This document shows, in pieces, positions 27,950 through 39,548 of a stretch of 64,000 nt of DNA (the first letter of the stretch is position 1; every line of letters starts with the position of its first letter). This DNA is from Takakia lepidozioides. Taxonomy: Eukaryota > Streptophyta > Takakiopsida > Takakiales > Takakiaceae. The DNA is taken from assembly GCA_030704615.1 (NCBI GenBank), contig CM060733.1, positions 17,360,001-17,424,000 on the forward strand. The letters are read 5' to 3'. The translations under genes were made by a program, and so were the position numbers. The notes below the pieces were generated by a model that was given only the letters and a program-made list of their open reading frames with translations, ran no database searches and had not been told where the DNA came from.

Positions 27950-30146
27950 GTCCAGACCAGTGTTGTGCGTGTAAATAGATTTTTGCTTACCCTCCGGGTA
28001 ACGGCAAATAGAAATCAGAGGATTAGCACATTCACTAACTTGGGGTACATATAGTGTCGATGTCATATAAATTCGGTGTAGAGGCATATCGCGACATAAT
28101 GGAATACAGCCAAGTGCATTGGAGATGTAATTTCGAGCAGAAAATTTAGCCTTCAATACGGAGAGCATGACATAATAATAATACAAGTCGGCATAAAACC
28201 TCATCGGTTCGTCGTTATATCAACAGTCTTTACAGCGCATGTAATAAGCAAGGGGACTACAGACCTCACCCGTGGATCAGTAGTAACTCGTATGCCACTT
28301 ATTTACAGTACATCCCTCAAGTCATGTCGTGCGGATCAGCACAGCACCAAGCAACCCTTCCGCCCCAAGTAAACCACCGTCTTCCAAAATCCTTCCATCT
28401 CCTTGTCTGCAGTCTGAACGTAGACCTGGGCCCACTCCTACCGCACCTTGAAATCACCCACCCTACTCGACCCTCAATCCTCCTGCACCCTCTGGTCGTT
28501 GCCTGAGCTCCCACTTTGGGCTATACCTTGCCAAAATCACCTCCATTCTAGAACCTTCCCTAGCATTCCTTGGCATGCATTCCATGTGAGCCCCGCATGC
28601 TATAGCCACTTTCAAGGGGCATGCAATAGCCATGTGGGCCCAATGCAAATAGCCACGCTAGTTGAGTTGAGTCAGATTGCTAGATGTTGCATGCAATAGC
28701 CATGTGCGCCCCACATGCAATAGCCACTTTGAAGGGGCATGCAATTGCCATGTGAGCCCAATGCATGCTGCCACTTCTATTTGGACAGCCTCTTAAGCGG
28801 CTCGCCCCCAGTTGATTTCATTTTTCGGGCATATGGGGTACATATTGGCTGGCAGCTCAGCTGGTAAGTGCACAGTGCGTTGTCCTGGTGGTTCTGGGTT
28901 CAAACCTACTGCCCTGACTCGTGTGTGGGATTGTTTGTGATGGTATGTCTGGGCGTTGATCATCTTGTAGGCCTCATGGCCCATAAATGAAAGGGGGTTA
29001 ATTTTCCCCCCTCCTCCTCAAGGGCCTGAATTGTGGGCTGTCGCTCCTAGGTTTCTTTTTATAAAATTTAAGAGGATTATTTATCCTCCGGTTAAGGGTA
29101 AATTATTTATATGTCCATTTATTTATCCTCCGGGTAAGGGTAAATTATTATATGTCCATTTATTTATCCTCCGGGTAAAGGGTAAAGGCCAATATTTTTG
29201 ACCGGGTAAGGATAAATGATTTATCCTTTATATGCCCGCCGGGTAAATAAAGGATATATTGAGGATATATAGGTTTTCTTGTTTGCTATGCTCAACTCAA
29301 AAAGTAGGGCTTTCCTTTCCTTTCTAAAGAAGTGGTTTTCTCACTACTGCGCATTTCGTACAAGGGAACAAGATCAGATAATGTTTATAGAGGTATCAAG
29401 TAATTTGAACTTTCATTGATTTCTGTCAGTTAGCAAGTAAGTATCACCGCGTGCAGTTCTCTCCCCTAACCAGAAACACCAATAAACAGGATCGCACTAA
29501 ACAGGAAATGAGTACAACCAGTAACCATAACAAGAACAGACTATATCAGTGGCATATGAAAAGCATCATACAAAGCAGTTGCCTGCTTATAATTTGTGTG
29601 AAGGACTTTTCTGCTCCAAAACTGTACCAAGCAGATATCAGTCAAAACTTCTCAAGGCGACGCATAACAAAAACAAGTAAACAGTGCCATTTTCAAATGG
29701 CTTGCAACGTGTCAAGCATCAGCCTTGCTTGCAAATGCTTACATCAGTGTCTCTTCTAACTTAATGCAGTAAGAGATGGCCTACCATTTAAACAGCATTA
29801 CATGCATTCTTCCACTAATCACATGATTCTTGAATGCCCACACCCCAATTTGCTTTCAATCGGAATAATGACTCCTCGAGGAGGATTAGTGCCAAGATAC
29901 CTTACATTTCTTTATTTACCATTTTTATTTACCCTCGATTATTAAACATTTACCCGCAGATAAAGGGTATATGGAGATTATTTTTTCTTCAGACGGGTAA
30001 GGGTAAGGGTATTTCAGATTATTGACCCGTCTGAAGGGTAAGGATAAATGAAATGGGCCAACCCGGGTAAATCATTTACCCTTACCCGGATTTATCCGCC
30101 AGGTGAATCCGGATAAATGATTTACCCGCACCACACTGGTCCGGAC
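27950..30146. mobile_element. hAT-like non-autonomous element with 8-bp target duplication
   Basis: Terminal inverted repeats: the left end at 27958 reads CAGTGTTGTGCGTGTAAAT; the right end, read inward from 30138, is CAGTGTGGTGCGGGTAAAT, 17 of 19 matching. The flanks are GTCCAGAC (27950-27957) and GTCCGGAC (30139-30146), an 8-bp duplication with one change, as expected of hAT transposition. The interior (2181 bp with ends) has no transposase. Near both ends it has many GGGTAA / TTATCC repeats (29055-29270 and 29925-30130) that can fold back, typical subterminal repeats. A SINE copy sits inside it. Confidence 0.72.
28846..29062 (+). mobile_element. tRNA-derived SINE, copy 1
   Basis: Polymerase III promoter boxes are visible: an A box (GCAGCTCAGCTGGTAAG, about 28851) and a B box (GGGTTCAAACC, 28896-28906), followed by a tRNA-unrelated body and a T-rich end. 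A second copy at 39359 shares the body closely, which shows it is a dispersed family. Confidence 0.75.
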
Positions 30147-31515
30147 CAGTGTTGGGCGGGTATTACTTTTTCTAATACCAGCCGGGTCCTGGTAAATTAA
30201 TTTTCAATACCAGCCGGTTCCATAGTATTAGAAGATTCACTTAATTTTAATATCCGCTGGTTCTCAATAATAGTCTGATTTTTTATTTGCGGACGGGTAT
30301 CAATAGGATGGGTATTCCAATCTAATATCAGCCGGTTATCAACCCGGATATCAATACATGAAACGAGACGTTTGTTTTGTTTGTTTTGTTTTGTTTTGTC
30401 ACGTTGAGATGTCCCAAACCGCAAGGCCCCAGCCCTGGTGCTTGGTACCGTTGGAAAGCCCTCGACGAGGAGGGGTGCACGGGCTTGGTCTCATGATTTT
30501 CGGACCTGCGGTGTGGGAGATACAGAATTCCAAGTACTTTTGGTCGCTGGAAATTCACAAAAAATAGCAAAAATGGCAAAGTGGGCATTCCCGGGACAAT
30601 GGATGGAGCCTCGACGGGAGAGAGATCAAGGGAAAGGTCTCCGGTTCAAATCTGGTCGTAGGTTATGTGGAAAAAAAAAGATTAGATATGGCTTGCTTCA
30701 TATATTGATGCACTTGGACTTAGATGACATTGGACACTTGGGCCAACTGCATATGCTACCCTATAGACGGGAGATATATCAATAATGATTGGACATATTA
30801 CTATTCAATAAATTCATGGAAAAAGAAAGTGGGGCCTTGACATGGGAGACGTACTTGGATACGTAGGAGATTCCACTTGGGGTTAGATAACAGTGGACAC
30901 TTGGGCCTCTACATGGGAGATGCACTTGGATACATGAAAAGAAGATTGCACTTGGGCTTACGTTGGCCTAGATGACATTGGACACTTGGGCCAACGGCAG
31001 ATGCTACCCTAGAGGTCGCATTTGGGCCACGGCATAGGAGATGCACTTGGATACATCGGGATTGCACACTAGGCTTAGATGGGCCTTGACATGGGAGACG
31101 CACATGGGAGATGCCTTTGGATACATAGGAGATTGCACTTAGGCTTAGATGACACTAGACACTTGGGCCAAAGGCACATGCTACCCTAGTACATAACTAA
31201 AATTAAAATTAAAATAGCCACTATATCATTCATATGTATTTATTTGAACTTAGAAGCATTCATTCACAAAGAAATTAATTATTATGTTGCAAAATATGCT
31301 AAAAAATGAAGAATAGGGGCGGGCCCTTTGGGGCTAGACATGCACTGACCCTGACCCCTGACATGTGCATCTGCCCAATTTCATTTTATACCATGGTATA
31401 GTCCTTGTTTTTTCCTATAATATGGGTATTGGACGGGTATTGCCTTTGGCAATACAAGCCGGTCCGGTTATTAACCCATCCACGTCGGTTATTCAATACC
31501 CTGGTAGATGCCCTG
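30147..31515. mobile_element. Second hAT-like sequence, right end unresolved
   Basis: Directly after the target duplication of the previous element another hAT-type end begins (CAGTGTTGGGCGGGTATT, 30147). Both margins (30150-30350 and 31400-31510) are rich in GGGTAT / AATACC and AGCCGG motifs. The right end may be near 31515 but neither terminal repeat nor target duplication is convincing. No transposase is present. Confidence 0.4.
30700..31195. repeat. Degenerate minisatellite
   Basis: Repeating phrases such as GACACTTGGGCCAA, GGGAGATGCACTTGGATAC and ATGCTACCCTA recur several times in roughly 100-bp irregular units. Non-coding; it lies inside the second hAT-like sequence. Confidence 0.65.
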
Positions 31516-32222
31516 GTTGGGGGATTGGTATGGCATGAGTACAAATGGCATGAGAGCAGAGTGTGAGCACAAAAAAATCGCCGCGTGAGCAGGATCCACG
31601 GTTATAGGGGTGATATGTATGTCAGCGGAAATACATATAATAGACAGACATAGGGTCTTACTGCGTTAATAGGGTCTCCATGGTGTCTAAATATAATCTT
31701 AAACATATAGAAGGAGCTGGAAAGGGAGAAACCATTTTTAAAAAACAAAAACAAAGACCAAACCCCAATTTCGCTGACGAAATCAGGTTTCGCTAGTGAA
31801 AATCCAAGTCTCGTTGGCAAAAACCGTTTGCGTTTCGCTCGAAACCCATTTTTTGGGTGGTTCTTGGGGAGGGCAGCAAAGGCGGGAGTAGAACCTGTGA
31901 GCAGATTCCCTGATGCGTGAGCATATTACTGATACGGATCCCAAAACCGAGGGAACAAGTGGGCCTATAGCCGTAGACGCGAACTTCACTGCAAGGATGC
32001 AGTGTCTGTTCGATCGGATCAAAGACAGACATACTCCATGACGACAATGTGGCACGAAAATACGATGAAAAAGGTTTCGGATGAATGTATGTGGGATGAA
32101 CGCAAACGGAAATGGATGAACGCTGGATGATTATCGGATGAAAAATTGCCCAGACGTGTAAACCATGGATGACTGTAACAACATGTATGGATAAGGGATG
32201 AGCATGCGCAGGAAAGAAGGCA

Positions 32223-32751
32223 TTAAGCTGTCGTCAACGACAGCTTAACTCGCAGCCCATCTCAGCACATGTGAGCCCACGATAAAACCATGGGGGGGGG
32301 GGGGGGTTTCATTTTTGTGCAGGGAAGCAGGCCTAAAGATGCCCTCAACGGTAGCTCAATTCCGAACAGGGGCACATGACATGTCAACTCAGGGAGCACA
32401 TGCATTACTGGTAAGTGAGTGTGTGGAGGGGCTGCAGATTAAGGTGTCGTCAACGACATCTTAATTCTCAGCCCTGTGCCAACCTGAGAATTGAACCCAA
32501 CAGGGGAAAAAGAAAAAAAAAAAAAAAAACAATCCCCGAAAAGTGACAAATTAGATGCTATTGAAGAGGGAACACGTGCCTTAGCGGTAAGCATGTGTGT
32601 GCAGGGGCTGGGGATTAAGGTATCATCAACGATACCTTAATTTGTGCCCTGTCCGAACATGAGATTTGAACCCAACACACCCAAAATAAAAATAAAAATA
32701 AAAATAAAAATCCCACCCTCCTAGATTAAGGTGTCGTCAACAACATCTTAA
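32223..32751. repeat. Family C palindromes in a repeated unit
   Basis: Four palindromes at 32223-32248, 32438-32465, 32614-32641 and 32724-32751. The first is perfect: arm TTAAGCTGTCGT, two bases CA, then its complement. The others keep the shape with changes that are partly compensated (AGCTG with CAGCT, AGGTAT with ATACCT). The second and third lie in the same larger unit: GGTAAG, a GTGTGTG stretch, AGGGGCTG, palindrome, GCCCTGT, a reversed B-box-like TTGAACCCAACA, then an A-rich tail. The unit may therefore be a SINE-like sequence carrying a hairpin. Confidence 0.75.
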
Positions 32752-33577
32752 TATGGCTGGTCTTGTGGTGTGCTATTTGGGATAAATGACATCGACAAAT
32801 TGCTCGGACTACATAACTTATGATTCGTTGTCATGTCTTTCTTCCAGGTGACCAGAAGTTTGCTCATTGGTGTACGATCGTTGACCCCAGGATGATCGTT
32901 GACCCCAGGACGCATCGTTTTCATATTCATCTTTGGTGCACTCGTTTGGCATGCGGACTATTTGCGAAGTTTGCTCATTGGTGTATGATTGCAGGAGTCC
33001 CAGGACACCACGGTTTCTACCTTCTTTGCCAACCCGGATTTTTTCCCAAGTCCTTCAACAAATTTTTATTTGCCATCTTATGCGGAGGCTGCGGCTACGG
33101 AATATAGTCTATAAGCATCTCCCCCTTCTGTGTTTCACAACAGACATAGTTTTCTAAAGAGCAGGGCTAGCGTCTTTGTAGACAGTTCTGCCTGCATTTT
33201 GAACGGTAGCTCCTGTAGCAGTGGATCTTCTTTGTCGGATTGAATCACATGTTTTGGAACGTTTATTTACGAAGCACCAGTTCACCTCTTTGCCTTCTTT
33301 CCAATTGGGTAAGAGCCTCAATATCAACCATCCATACCCCTCCTCAATCAATTCAACAATGTGCATTCATTGTTGCCAACATATTTTAGAATACACTACA
33401 CTATATTTATTTCATTCATCCATGTGTCATTCGTAATACCAACATTCATCCTACATTCATCCTTCATTCATCCAAGCAGCATCCATACCCAAGCTTGTAA
33501 TTCTGACCAGTCTGCGCAGTAATAGGGGTTATAAGTCGAATAGGCGCCCGCGGTTATAGGCGACAAGATCCTGAAGC

Positions 33578-33597
33578 GTGAGCAGAATTCTGCTCAC
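33578..33597. repeat. Perfect 20-bp palindrome
   Basis: GTGAGCAGAATTCTGCTCAC, flanked by one further pairing base on each side. It lies in the non-coding region left of Ty3 element 1 next to other GTGAGCA motifs. Confidence 0.8.
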
Positions 33598-33687
33598 GGA
33601 TTCTGTTCACGGTTAAGCAATCCCCGTTCTTGGGGATATTCTACACATAATGTTACCAAATGCCACATTAATGTTTACGTGTGCTCA

Positions 33688-34413
33688 TGTCGCGGCCCTT
33701 TGCCTTGAGGGCAGGGGGTCGGGACACAAGAGGGGCTGCCCCTGTGGTGGGGGCAGTGGCGACAATAGATGCGGGGGCTGAAGCACCCTTGAGTGCACAA
33801 GGCACTCCAGTAGGCGGAGGCGCTCACTAGGTGGAGCCCCGCACACCGGATTGCGGTGGGGGTGGTTCCACGAGGGGTGGTGTTAGCTTAATGAGACTTA
33901 GTGAGGGTGGGATAGGACTCACCATGGGGGCGGAGACCTTGTGGTGGGAGTCGTGGGGAGTCTTGGGACTCATCACGGTCCAATGGGACCGTGGTGGGTG
34001 GGCCAAGACTCACCGCGACTCATCACCAGGAATCGAGGGTTTTCATGGTGGTTCGCCATAAAATGGCATGGTTGTTTGTGAAACCCCCGCGGACAGTCAC
34101 AGAAGTATATATAGGGAGTAGTAACCCCGAGAACGGTGCAAGCCCATTGGTGACCAAAAACTAGTGAGTAAGCGTGCGAGCCGGAAAGCAACCAAGGTGT
34201 GGAGAGCTATTCCGGACTGCCATCGACAAAGGGAATTTCCACTAGGCTCAAATTGGGAGAGGGTCTTGTGGAGGAATAAAGGGGGACCATTATGTCCTGG
34301 TGAGCAGCCGAAGCTCCAAGTTGGCCCGACGGTCAGTTAGGGAGTTAGGCGCGTGCATCAAAGCGAGTAACTATGACTTGAAGGGGGAGCTTACTGAAGT
34401 GAGGTGCGTGACA
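33688..34413 (+). repeat. 5' LTR of Ty3 element 1
   Basis: Starts TGTCGCGGCC and ends GCGTGACA, with the TG...CA termini usual for LTRs. Length 726 bp, against 727 bp for the 3' copy. It contains TATATATAGGGAG near 34109, a plausible TATA box for the element promoter. Confidence 0.93.
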
Positions 34414-34414
34414 T

Positions 34415-34430
34415 TTGGTATCAGAGCTTA
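34415..34430 (+). promoter_or_regulatory. Primer binding site (initiator tRNA-Met type)
   Basis: TTGGTATCAGAGC directly after the LTR matches the primer site found in many plant Ty3/gypsy elements, complementary to the 3' end of initiator methionine tRNA. Confidence 0.85.
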
Positions 34431-34468
34431 GAGTTCAGTACGCGATCATCCTTAGGATCGGCCTCATC

Positions 34469-35530
34469 ATGGGGTCGGGCAAGCCAAAGCGAAAGTGGAA
34501 CGGCCCGAAAGATGATGATCCTGGTGAGCCCGATGGGGGCGACGTGTCACCGAAGCGGCCATTTGAGGAAGCGATGCATGCTTTTGAAAATGAGGCCACT
34601 CAAGAACGGGAGGAATCTAAGGAGTCGGAGCCCGAGGAATCTCTGAGAGCTCCAACAGACCAATAGATGCCTCCCATGCCAGCAGCCTTTTGGGAAGGGT
34701 TGTTGGCACAATTTGGTGGGACGTTGAAAGACGTGTTGAAGGCAGCTAATGTCACTTCCACTAAGGCAAAATTTAAGGTGAAGCCTAAGGAACCCGACAC
34801 CTTCGAGGGCATCCAAAATCGGAAGGCACTCAACACCTGGCTCTTGGAGTTAGAGCAGTACTTCCGGGCGGCCAAGTTGAGTGACGAGGATCGGGTGGAA
34901 GTGGCTCCCACCTATTTGAGGGGCTATGCTCAACAATGGTGGCAGAAACGCCTTCACAACCAAGGTCCAAACCCGGAAACCTTGAACTGGAGTGGGTTCA
35001 AGGAACTAATGAAGAGACAGTTTGTGCCCCTCAACGCGTCATGGGTTGCCCGGGACAAGATGAGGAATCTGAAGCAAACGGATGACATTCGGGGATATGT
35101 TCAGGCTTTCAATGTGCTGTTGCTCGAAATCGCGGACGTGGCAGAACCAGAAATGGTCTTCAACTTCATGGTGGGACTGGCCCCGTGGGCCAAACGGAAT
35201 TGGAAGAGAAGCCACCTAAGACTTTGAACGAGACAATTGAGAGGGCTGAATGTTTCTCGGATGTCCCTAGGGGCGAAAGACAAGGTCGTACGGAGTTGAA
35301 CCACAAGAAGACCCGGCAGGAGGGTGACTCCTTTCGACCGGAAAAGAAGTGGGATAGGCCACGCGGCGACAATGGCACTTGAAAATTGAAGGGAGGGCCT
35401 TCACACGCCAAGACGACCCCCGGTGCTCCGAAAAGAAAATCAGGTGCAACGCTTTATGGCGGACAAAATGCGACCTTCGATGGAGTGTGCTTCAATTGTG
35501 GGGAGTCCGGGCACATGTCCAAGAAGTGCA
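34469..35530 (+). pseudogene. Gag of Ty3 element 1
   Basis: Structural capsid protein that packages element RNA. It begins MGSGKPKRKWNG, with a charged N-terminal part, an in-frame TAG at 34664, then the capsid region (FEGIQNRKALNTWLLELEQY, AQQWWQKRL, FVPLNASWVARDKMRNLKQ). A frame change near 35190 and a TGA near 35380 precede the CCHC zinc knuckle CFNCGESGHMSKKC (35488-35529), which marks the nucleocapsid end. The breaks prevent a full product from this copy. Confidence 0.85.
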
Positions 35531-37320
35531 CGAATCCCCGACAATTGAATATGACTCGGGCAACCACGGAGTTGTTCGAAGCTTCCATCAGCCGCTTGGT
35601 GGAGGCGGTGGTCGCCAAGACTTGCAAGGTAGGCAACTACTCTTGTGAGTTGTATCAGGAAACTGGCGCCTTGCGAAAAGGGAGTCAGTTAATATTTGTG
35701 AGTGGGATAATCCCCGGAACTAACGTGTCGTTGTTGGTGGACACAGGAGCGTCGCACTCCTTCATGACACCGGCAATGGCACGGAAGCTGGGACTCCCGA
35801 CAAGTGATGTGGGGGCCTCTATTGAGGTGCGTTCTGCAAAAGGAGAACCACAATTGGCGACGAGGTTGGCGTTCGATGTTCCTCTTCAACTCGGGAGTTG
35901 GGGGGGACGTGAGAACTTCACCATTTGTGAGATCGATGAAGTGGATCTCATTTTGGGGATGACATTTCTGAGCAGATCCGGAGCGGTCATAGATGGCCGC
36001 AAGAGGGTAGTCACGCTACCATGTGAGAATGGTGGCGAAGTTTTTACAAGTGTCGGAAACGCCCAACCCCGTGGGAGGGCGAATAAACCTTCTGTCAGCA
36101 AGGGAGTGGGCCGTGGAGGAGTCACACGAGCCCCAGTTTTTGCTTTATGTAAGACAAGTGAAGTGAGAAGGCGATGGGGAGCCGAGCCCAGATTGGATCA
36201 AGGGGATTTTGGAGAAATACCAAGATGTGATGCCAGAGGATTTACCAAGCGGCTTGCCACCGCGAAGAGGAGTTGACCACAAGATTGAGGTGATACCGGG
36301 ATCGGAGCCGCCTGCCAAGGCGCCCTACCGGTTGAGCCACAGAGAGTTGGTCGAACTGAAGACTCAGCTCAAGGATCTAATGTCAAAGGGGTACATCCGG
36401 CCGAGTAAGTCACCTTATGGAGCCCCGGTGCTATTCGCAGACAAGAAGGATGGGACGCTGCGGATGTGTGTCGATTACAGGGCTCTAAGTAAGGTGACTA
36501 TCAAAAATTGGTACCCTTTGCCAAGGATCGACGACCTCTTTGATCGGTTGGCAGGAGCGAAGTATTTCAGCCGGATCGATTTGCGCTTCGGCTACCATCA
36601 AATTCGAGTGGCGGAAGGAGACGAGGAGAAGACCGCGTGCAGAACAAGGTATGGTTCATATGAGTTCTTGGTGATGCCGTTTGGGCTCACCAACGCACCC
36701 GCGACCTTTAGCATGCTAATGAATAGTTTTTTCCAGGAGTGGTTGGATGATTTTGTGATCGTGTACATCTGGTGTACTCGAAAACAAAGGAAGAGCACCT
36801 GGAGCACCTAAAAAGGGTTTTCCAGAAATTGCGGGAATGGAAGCTGTATGCCAAAGCTTCAAAGTGCGAATTCGGGGTCACGAAAGTGGAGTTCCTGGGG
36901 CATGTGATTACACAGGATGGGATCAAAATGGATAACAGAAAGGTGAGGGCGATTTTGGACTGGGAGCCTCCGACTTCGGTCCCGGGAGTGCGATCCTTCC
37001 TAGGACTCGCCTCCTATTACCGGAAGTATGTGAGAAATTTCACCAAGATCGTAGGGCCGCTGTCAGACCTCATGTGTAAATCCAAAGTCTGGGTATGGAA
37101 CATCTTTTGTGGCCAAGCTTTTGCTGAGTTGAAGCAGCGGATGGCGGAAGCTCCAGTCCTCAAAATTCCGGAGTTCGACCGTCCATTTGAGATCCATACA
37201 GATGCGTTGGACTTTGCAATTGGGGGTGTACTCATGCAGGATGGACGTCCAGTGGCTTACGAAAGTAAGAAACTGAATGAAGTAGAGCGACGGTGGCCTA
37301 CGCATGAGAAAGAAATGAAA
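35531..37320 (+). pseudogene. Pol of Ty3 element 1: protease, RT, partial RNase H
   Basis: The protease has LLVDTGASHSFM with the catalytic Asp at about 35740. A frame change near 36210 leads into [52 protein letters not shown]. Where the catalytic box should follow, ten bases are missing compared with element 2 at 44017-44030, which removes both active-site Asp residues and shifts the frame (near 36770). RT and RNase H then continue to about 37320 ([29 protein letters not shown]), where the sequence jumps to the 3' non-coding part. RNase H is incomplete, and integrase and chromodomain are absent. Confidence 0.88.
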
Positions 37321-38192
37321 TGCATGCTTAGCCCGGCTTAGCTAGCTCAGGAATCCGATTGCAAAAACTTGTATTATACAAATTTTGTTATAAATGAAAT
37401 GGTTTCCAAATGTTGTGCATCCTATTTTCTTTGGAATGGTGATGCATGGTATGGTTGGCTAGTGTGTAGAATGCATGCTAACTTACAAAAGTGGGAGAGA
37501 TAAATTGGGTAATCGTGTGTTTGCGCAATGCCGAAATCGGGTGACTCCCACCCAAGGGGCAATGAAATTTGCGTCTTCTTTGGGAGTTCACGTGCTAGTG
37601 CGCACGTGGCGCGTGCGCGTACTATAACTGCGCTACCGAGGGGGTTGCCTTGTAGTGCGGGCTAACACGGAAGCTACGTGCTTCCGTTCACGTACTATAA
37701 TCGTGTAGCCTCGGGCTGAAGTCGTAGTGCGGCTTTGGCGTGTTCCCGTACCTCAGGCCAGCATTCCAAGGCGGACCCAATTGTAGTGATTGGGGCGCAC
37801 GGTTGGTTCAAGGTTATCTTCCTAGTCAAAAAGGGTTCAAGGTGAACCCTTTCTCAAGGTGATGCCAAAAAAGTGGCATCACGAGCGGTCGCAAGCAAAT
37901 GTTGTTGCAGTAAGGCGATTCGATCCTCGGGGAGGATCGTTCCTTGGCCTTGAAGTGGGCCAAGAAGAGTGCACTGGGAGAAGCTTGAGAGGCTCCACCC
38001 TTGGCCGGGACTTGGAGGAAGTCGGCCGAACTTGCTAGTGGAGAGTAGAGTCAAGTGGGGTTTTGGTCCTTAGCCATGGGACGCCATGGTGCGGAAACAA
38101 ACTCCTTGATGTGGGATGCCACAACTTGGATGTTCGTTTCTACAAAATAGACAAGTCGATGAGGACATCGACTCCCTATTGGTAGGGGTGTG
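37321..38192 (+). other. 3' non-coding part of Ty3 element 1
   Basis: About 870 bp without a gene, nearly identical to 46310-47183 of element 2 (shared GCCCGGCTTAGCTAGCT and the GCGGGCTAA / CGTACTATAA phrases). It ends at a weak purine tract (GGTAGGGGTG) just before the 3' LTR. Confidence 0.8.
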
Positions 38193-38919
38193 TGTCGCGG
38201 CCTTTTGCCTTGAGGGCAGGGGGTCGGGACACGAGAGGGGCTGCCCCTGTGGTGGGGGCAGTGGCGACAATAGATGTGGGGGCTGAAGCACCCTTGAGTG
38301 CCCAAGGCACTCAAGGAGGCGGAGGCGCTCACTAGGTGGAGCCCCGCACACCGGATTGCGGTGGGGGTGGTTCCACGAGGGGTGGTGTTAGCTTAGTGAG
38401 ACTTAGTGGGGGTGGCATAGGACTCACCATGGGGGCGGAGACCTTGTGGTGGGAGTCGTGGGGAGTCTTGGGACTCATCACGGTCCAATGGGACCGTGGT
38501 GGGTGGGCCAAGACTCACCGCGACTCATCACCGGGAATCGAGGGTTTTCATGGTGGTTCGCCATAAAATGGCATGGTTGTTTGTTAAACCCCCGTGGACA
38601 GTCACAGAAGTATATATAGGGAGTATTAACCCCGAGAACGGTGCAAGCCCGTTGGTGACCAAAAACTAGTGAGTAAGCGTGCGAGCCGGAAAGCGACCAA
38701 GGTGTGGGGAGCTATTCCGGACTGCCATCGACCAAAGGGAATTTCCACTAGGCCCAAATTGGGAGAGGGTATTGTGAAGGAGTAAAGGGGGACCGTTATG
38801 TCCCGGTGATCAGCCGAAGCTCCGAGTTGGCCCGGCGGCTAGTTAGGGAGTTAGTCGCGCGCATCAAAGCGAGTAACTATGACTTGAAGGTGGAGCTTAC
38901 CGAAGTGAGGTGCGCGACA
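38193..38919 (+). repeat. 3' LTR of Ty3 element 1
   Basis: Starts TGTCGCGGCC and ends GCGCGACA. It matches the 5' LTR along its whole length with scattered single-base differences. Confidence 0.93.
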
Positions 38920-39358
38920 GCTGATCTTTGAGTTTTAGCAGATATATTCACTACAACATATTGCGGCTTTTATGACTCCCATGGGTGCGCAGTCATGACA
39001 GATTTGTGGCAGAAATGCCATTTGCAGCTGCATGGCTTCGGACTCTGCGCAACACAGGTCAAACATGTTTGACCACGAATATTGGCATGGCAGATATGAC
39101 TACCAGTCACGGTCATGGCTACACTAGAATGACATGTGCATATTGCAAGACAGACATATGACTTCATGACTCTCACTCTAATGCATTATGCCAGATCATC
39201 ACATGGATGAATCACTACATGACTACACGTGTCGACACATGCTTTTCTGGTTATATATATAATATATGAGTATTTATATCTTAAAAAAACGGAGACTCTT
39301 ACCACTAGAATGAATTAAAAAAACCCAAAAAAAACAAAGATTTAAAAAAAATCACATC

Positions 39359-39548
39359 GGCTGGTAAGTGCACAGTGTGTCGCCCTTGTGGTTTGGGGTT
39401 CAAACCCGCTGCCCTTATCCCGTGTGTGGGATTGTTCGAGACGGTATGTCTTGACGTTGATCGTCCTGTAGGTCTTATGGCCCATAAATGAAGGCGGGTG
39501 AATTTTCCCCCTCCTCAAGGGCTTGTGGTTTCCTTTAAGGAAAAAAAA
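39359..39548 (+). mobile_element. tRNA-derived SINE, copy 2
   Basis: Starts within the A box (CTGGTAAGTGCACAG), has the B box GGGTTCAAACC at 39396-39406 and the same body as the copy at 28846, including the phrase ATGGCCCATAAATGAA. It ends in an A-rich tail. The 5' end is truncated or has been replaced by A-rich DNA. Confidence 0.75.

Larger units (their letters stand above)
31516..33687. other. Non-coding repeat region before Ty3 element 1
   Basis: No gene seen. It holds GTGAGCA motifs (31566-31600, 31905-31925, 33578), GGATGAA-type direct repeats (32078-32190) and their inverse ATTCATCC (33395-33475), the family C palindromes (32223-32751), a poly-G run (32291-32307) and an (AAAAT)n run (about 32688). 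The opposed GGATGAA / ATTCATCC clusters suggest a non-autonomous DNA element of about 1.4 kb. Confidence 0.4.
33683..38924 (+). mobile_element. Ty3/gypsy element 1, both LTRs, internally deleted
   Basis: Complete by its ends but defective inside. Near-identical LTRs lie at 33688-34413 and 38193-38919. The flanks are GCTCA and GCTGA, a probable 5-bp target duplication with one change. The order is LTR, primer site, gag, protease, reverse transcriptase, part of RNase H, a long 3' non-coding part shared with element 2, LTR. The integrase and chromodomain present in element 2 are deleted. It therefore cannot move by itself, but the near-identity of the LTRs by eye suggests a fairly recent insertion. 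Confidence 0.9.

Noticed and set aside
29060-30130. Telomere-like GGGTAA repeats
   Set aside because: The spacing is irregular and confined to the margins of a hAT-like element; these are better read as subterminal repeats than interstitial telomere DNA.
33831-34061. 76-residue frame in the LTR, repeated at 38336
   Set aside because: It occurs in both LTR copies and has no similarity to known proteins; it is chance coding in a G-rich LTR.
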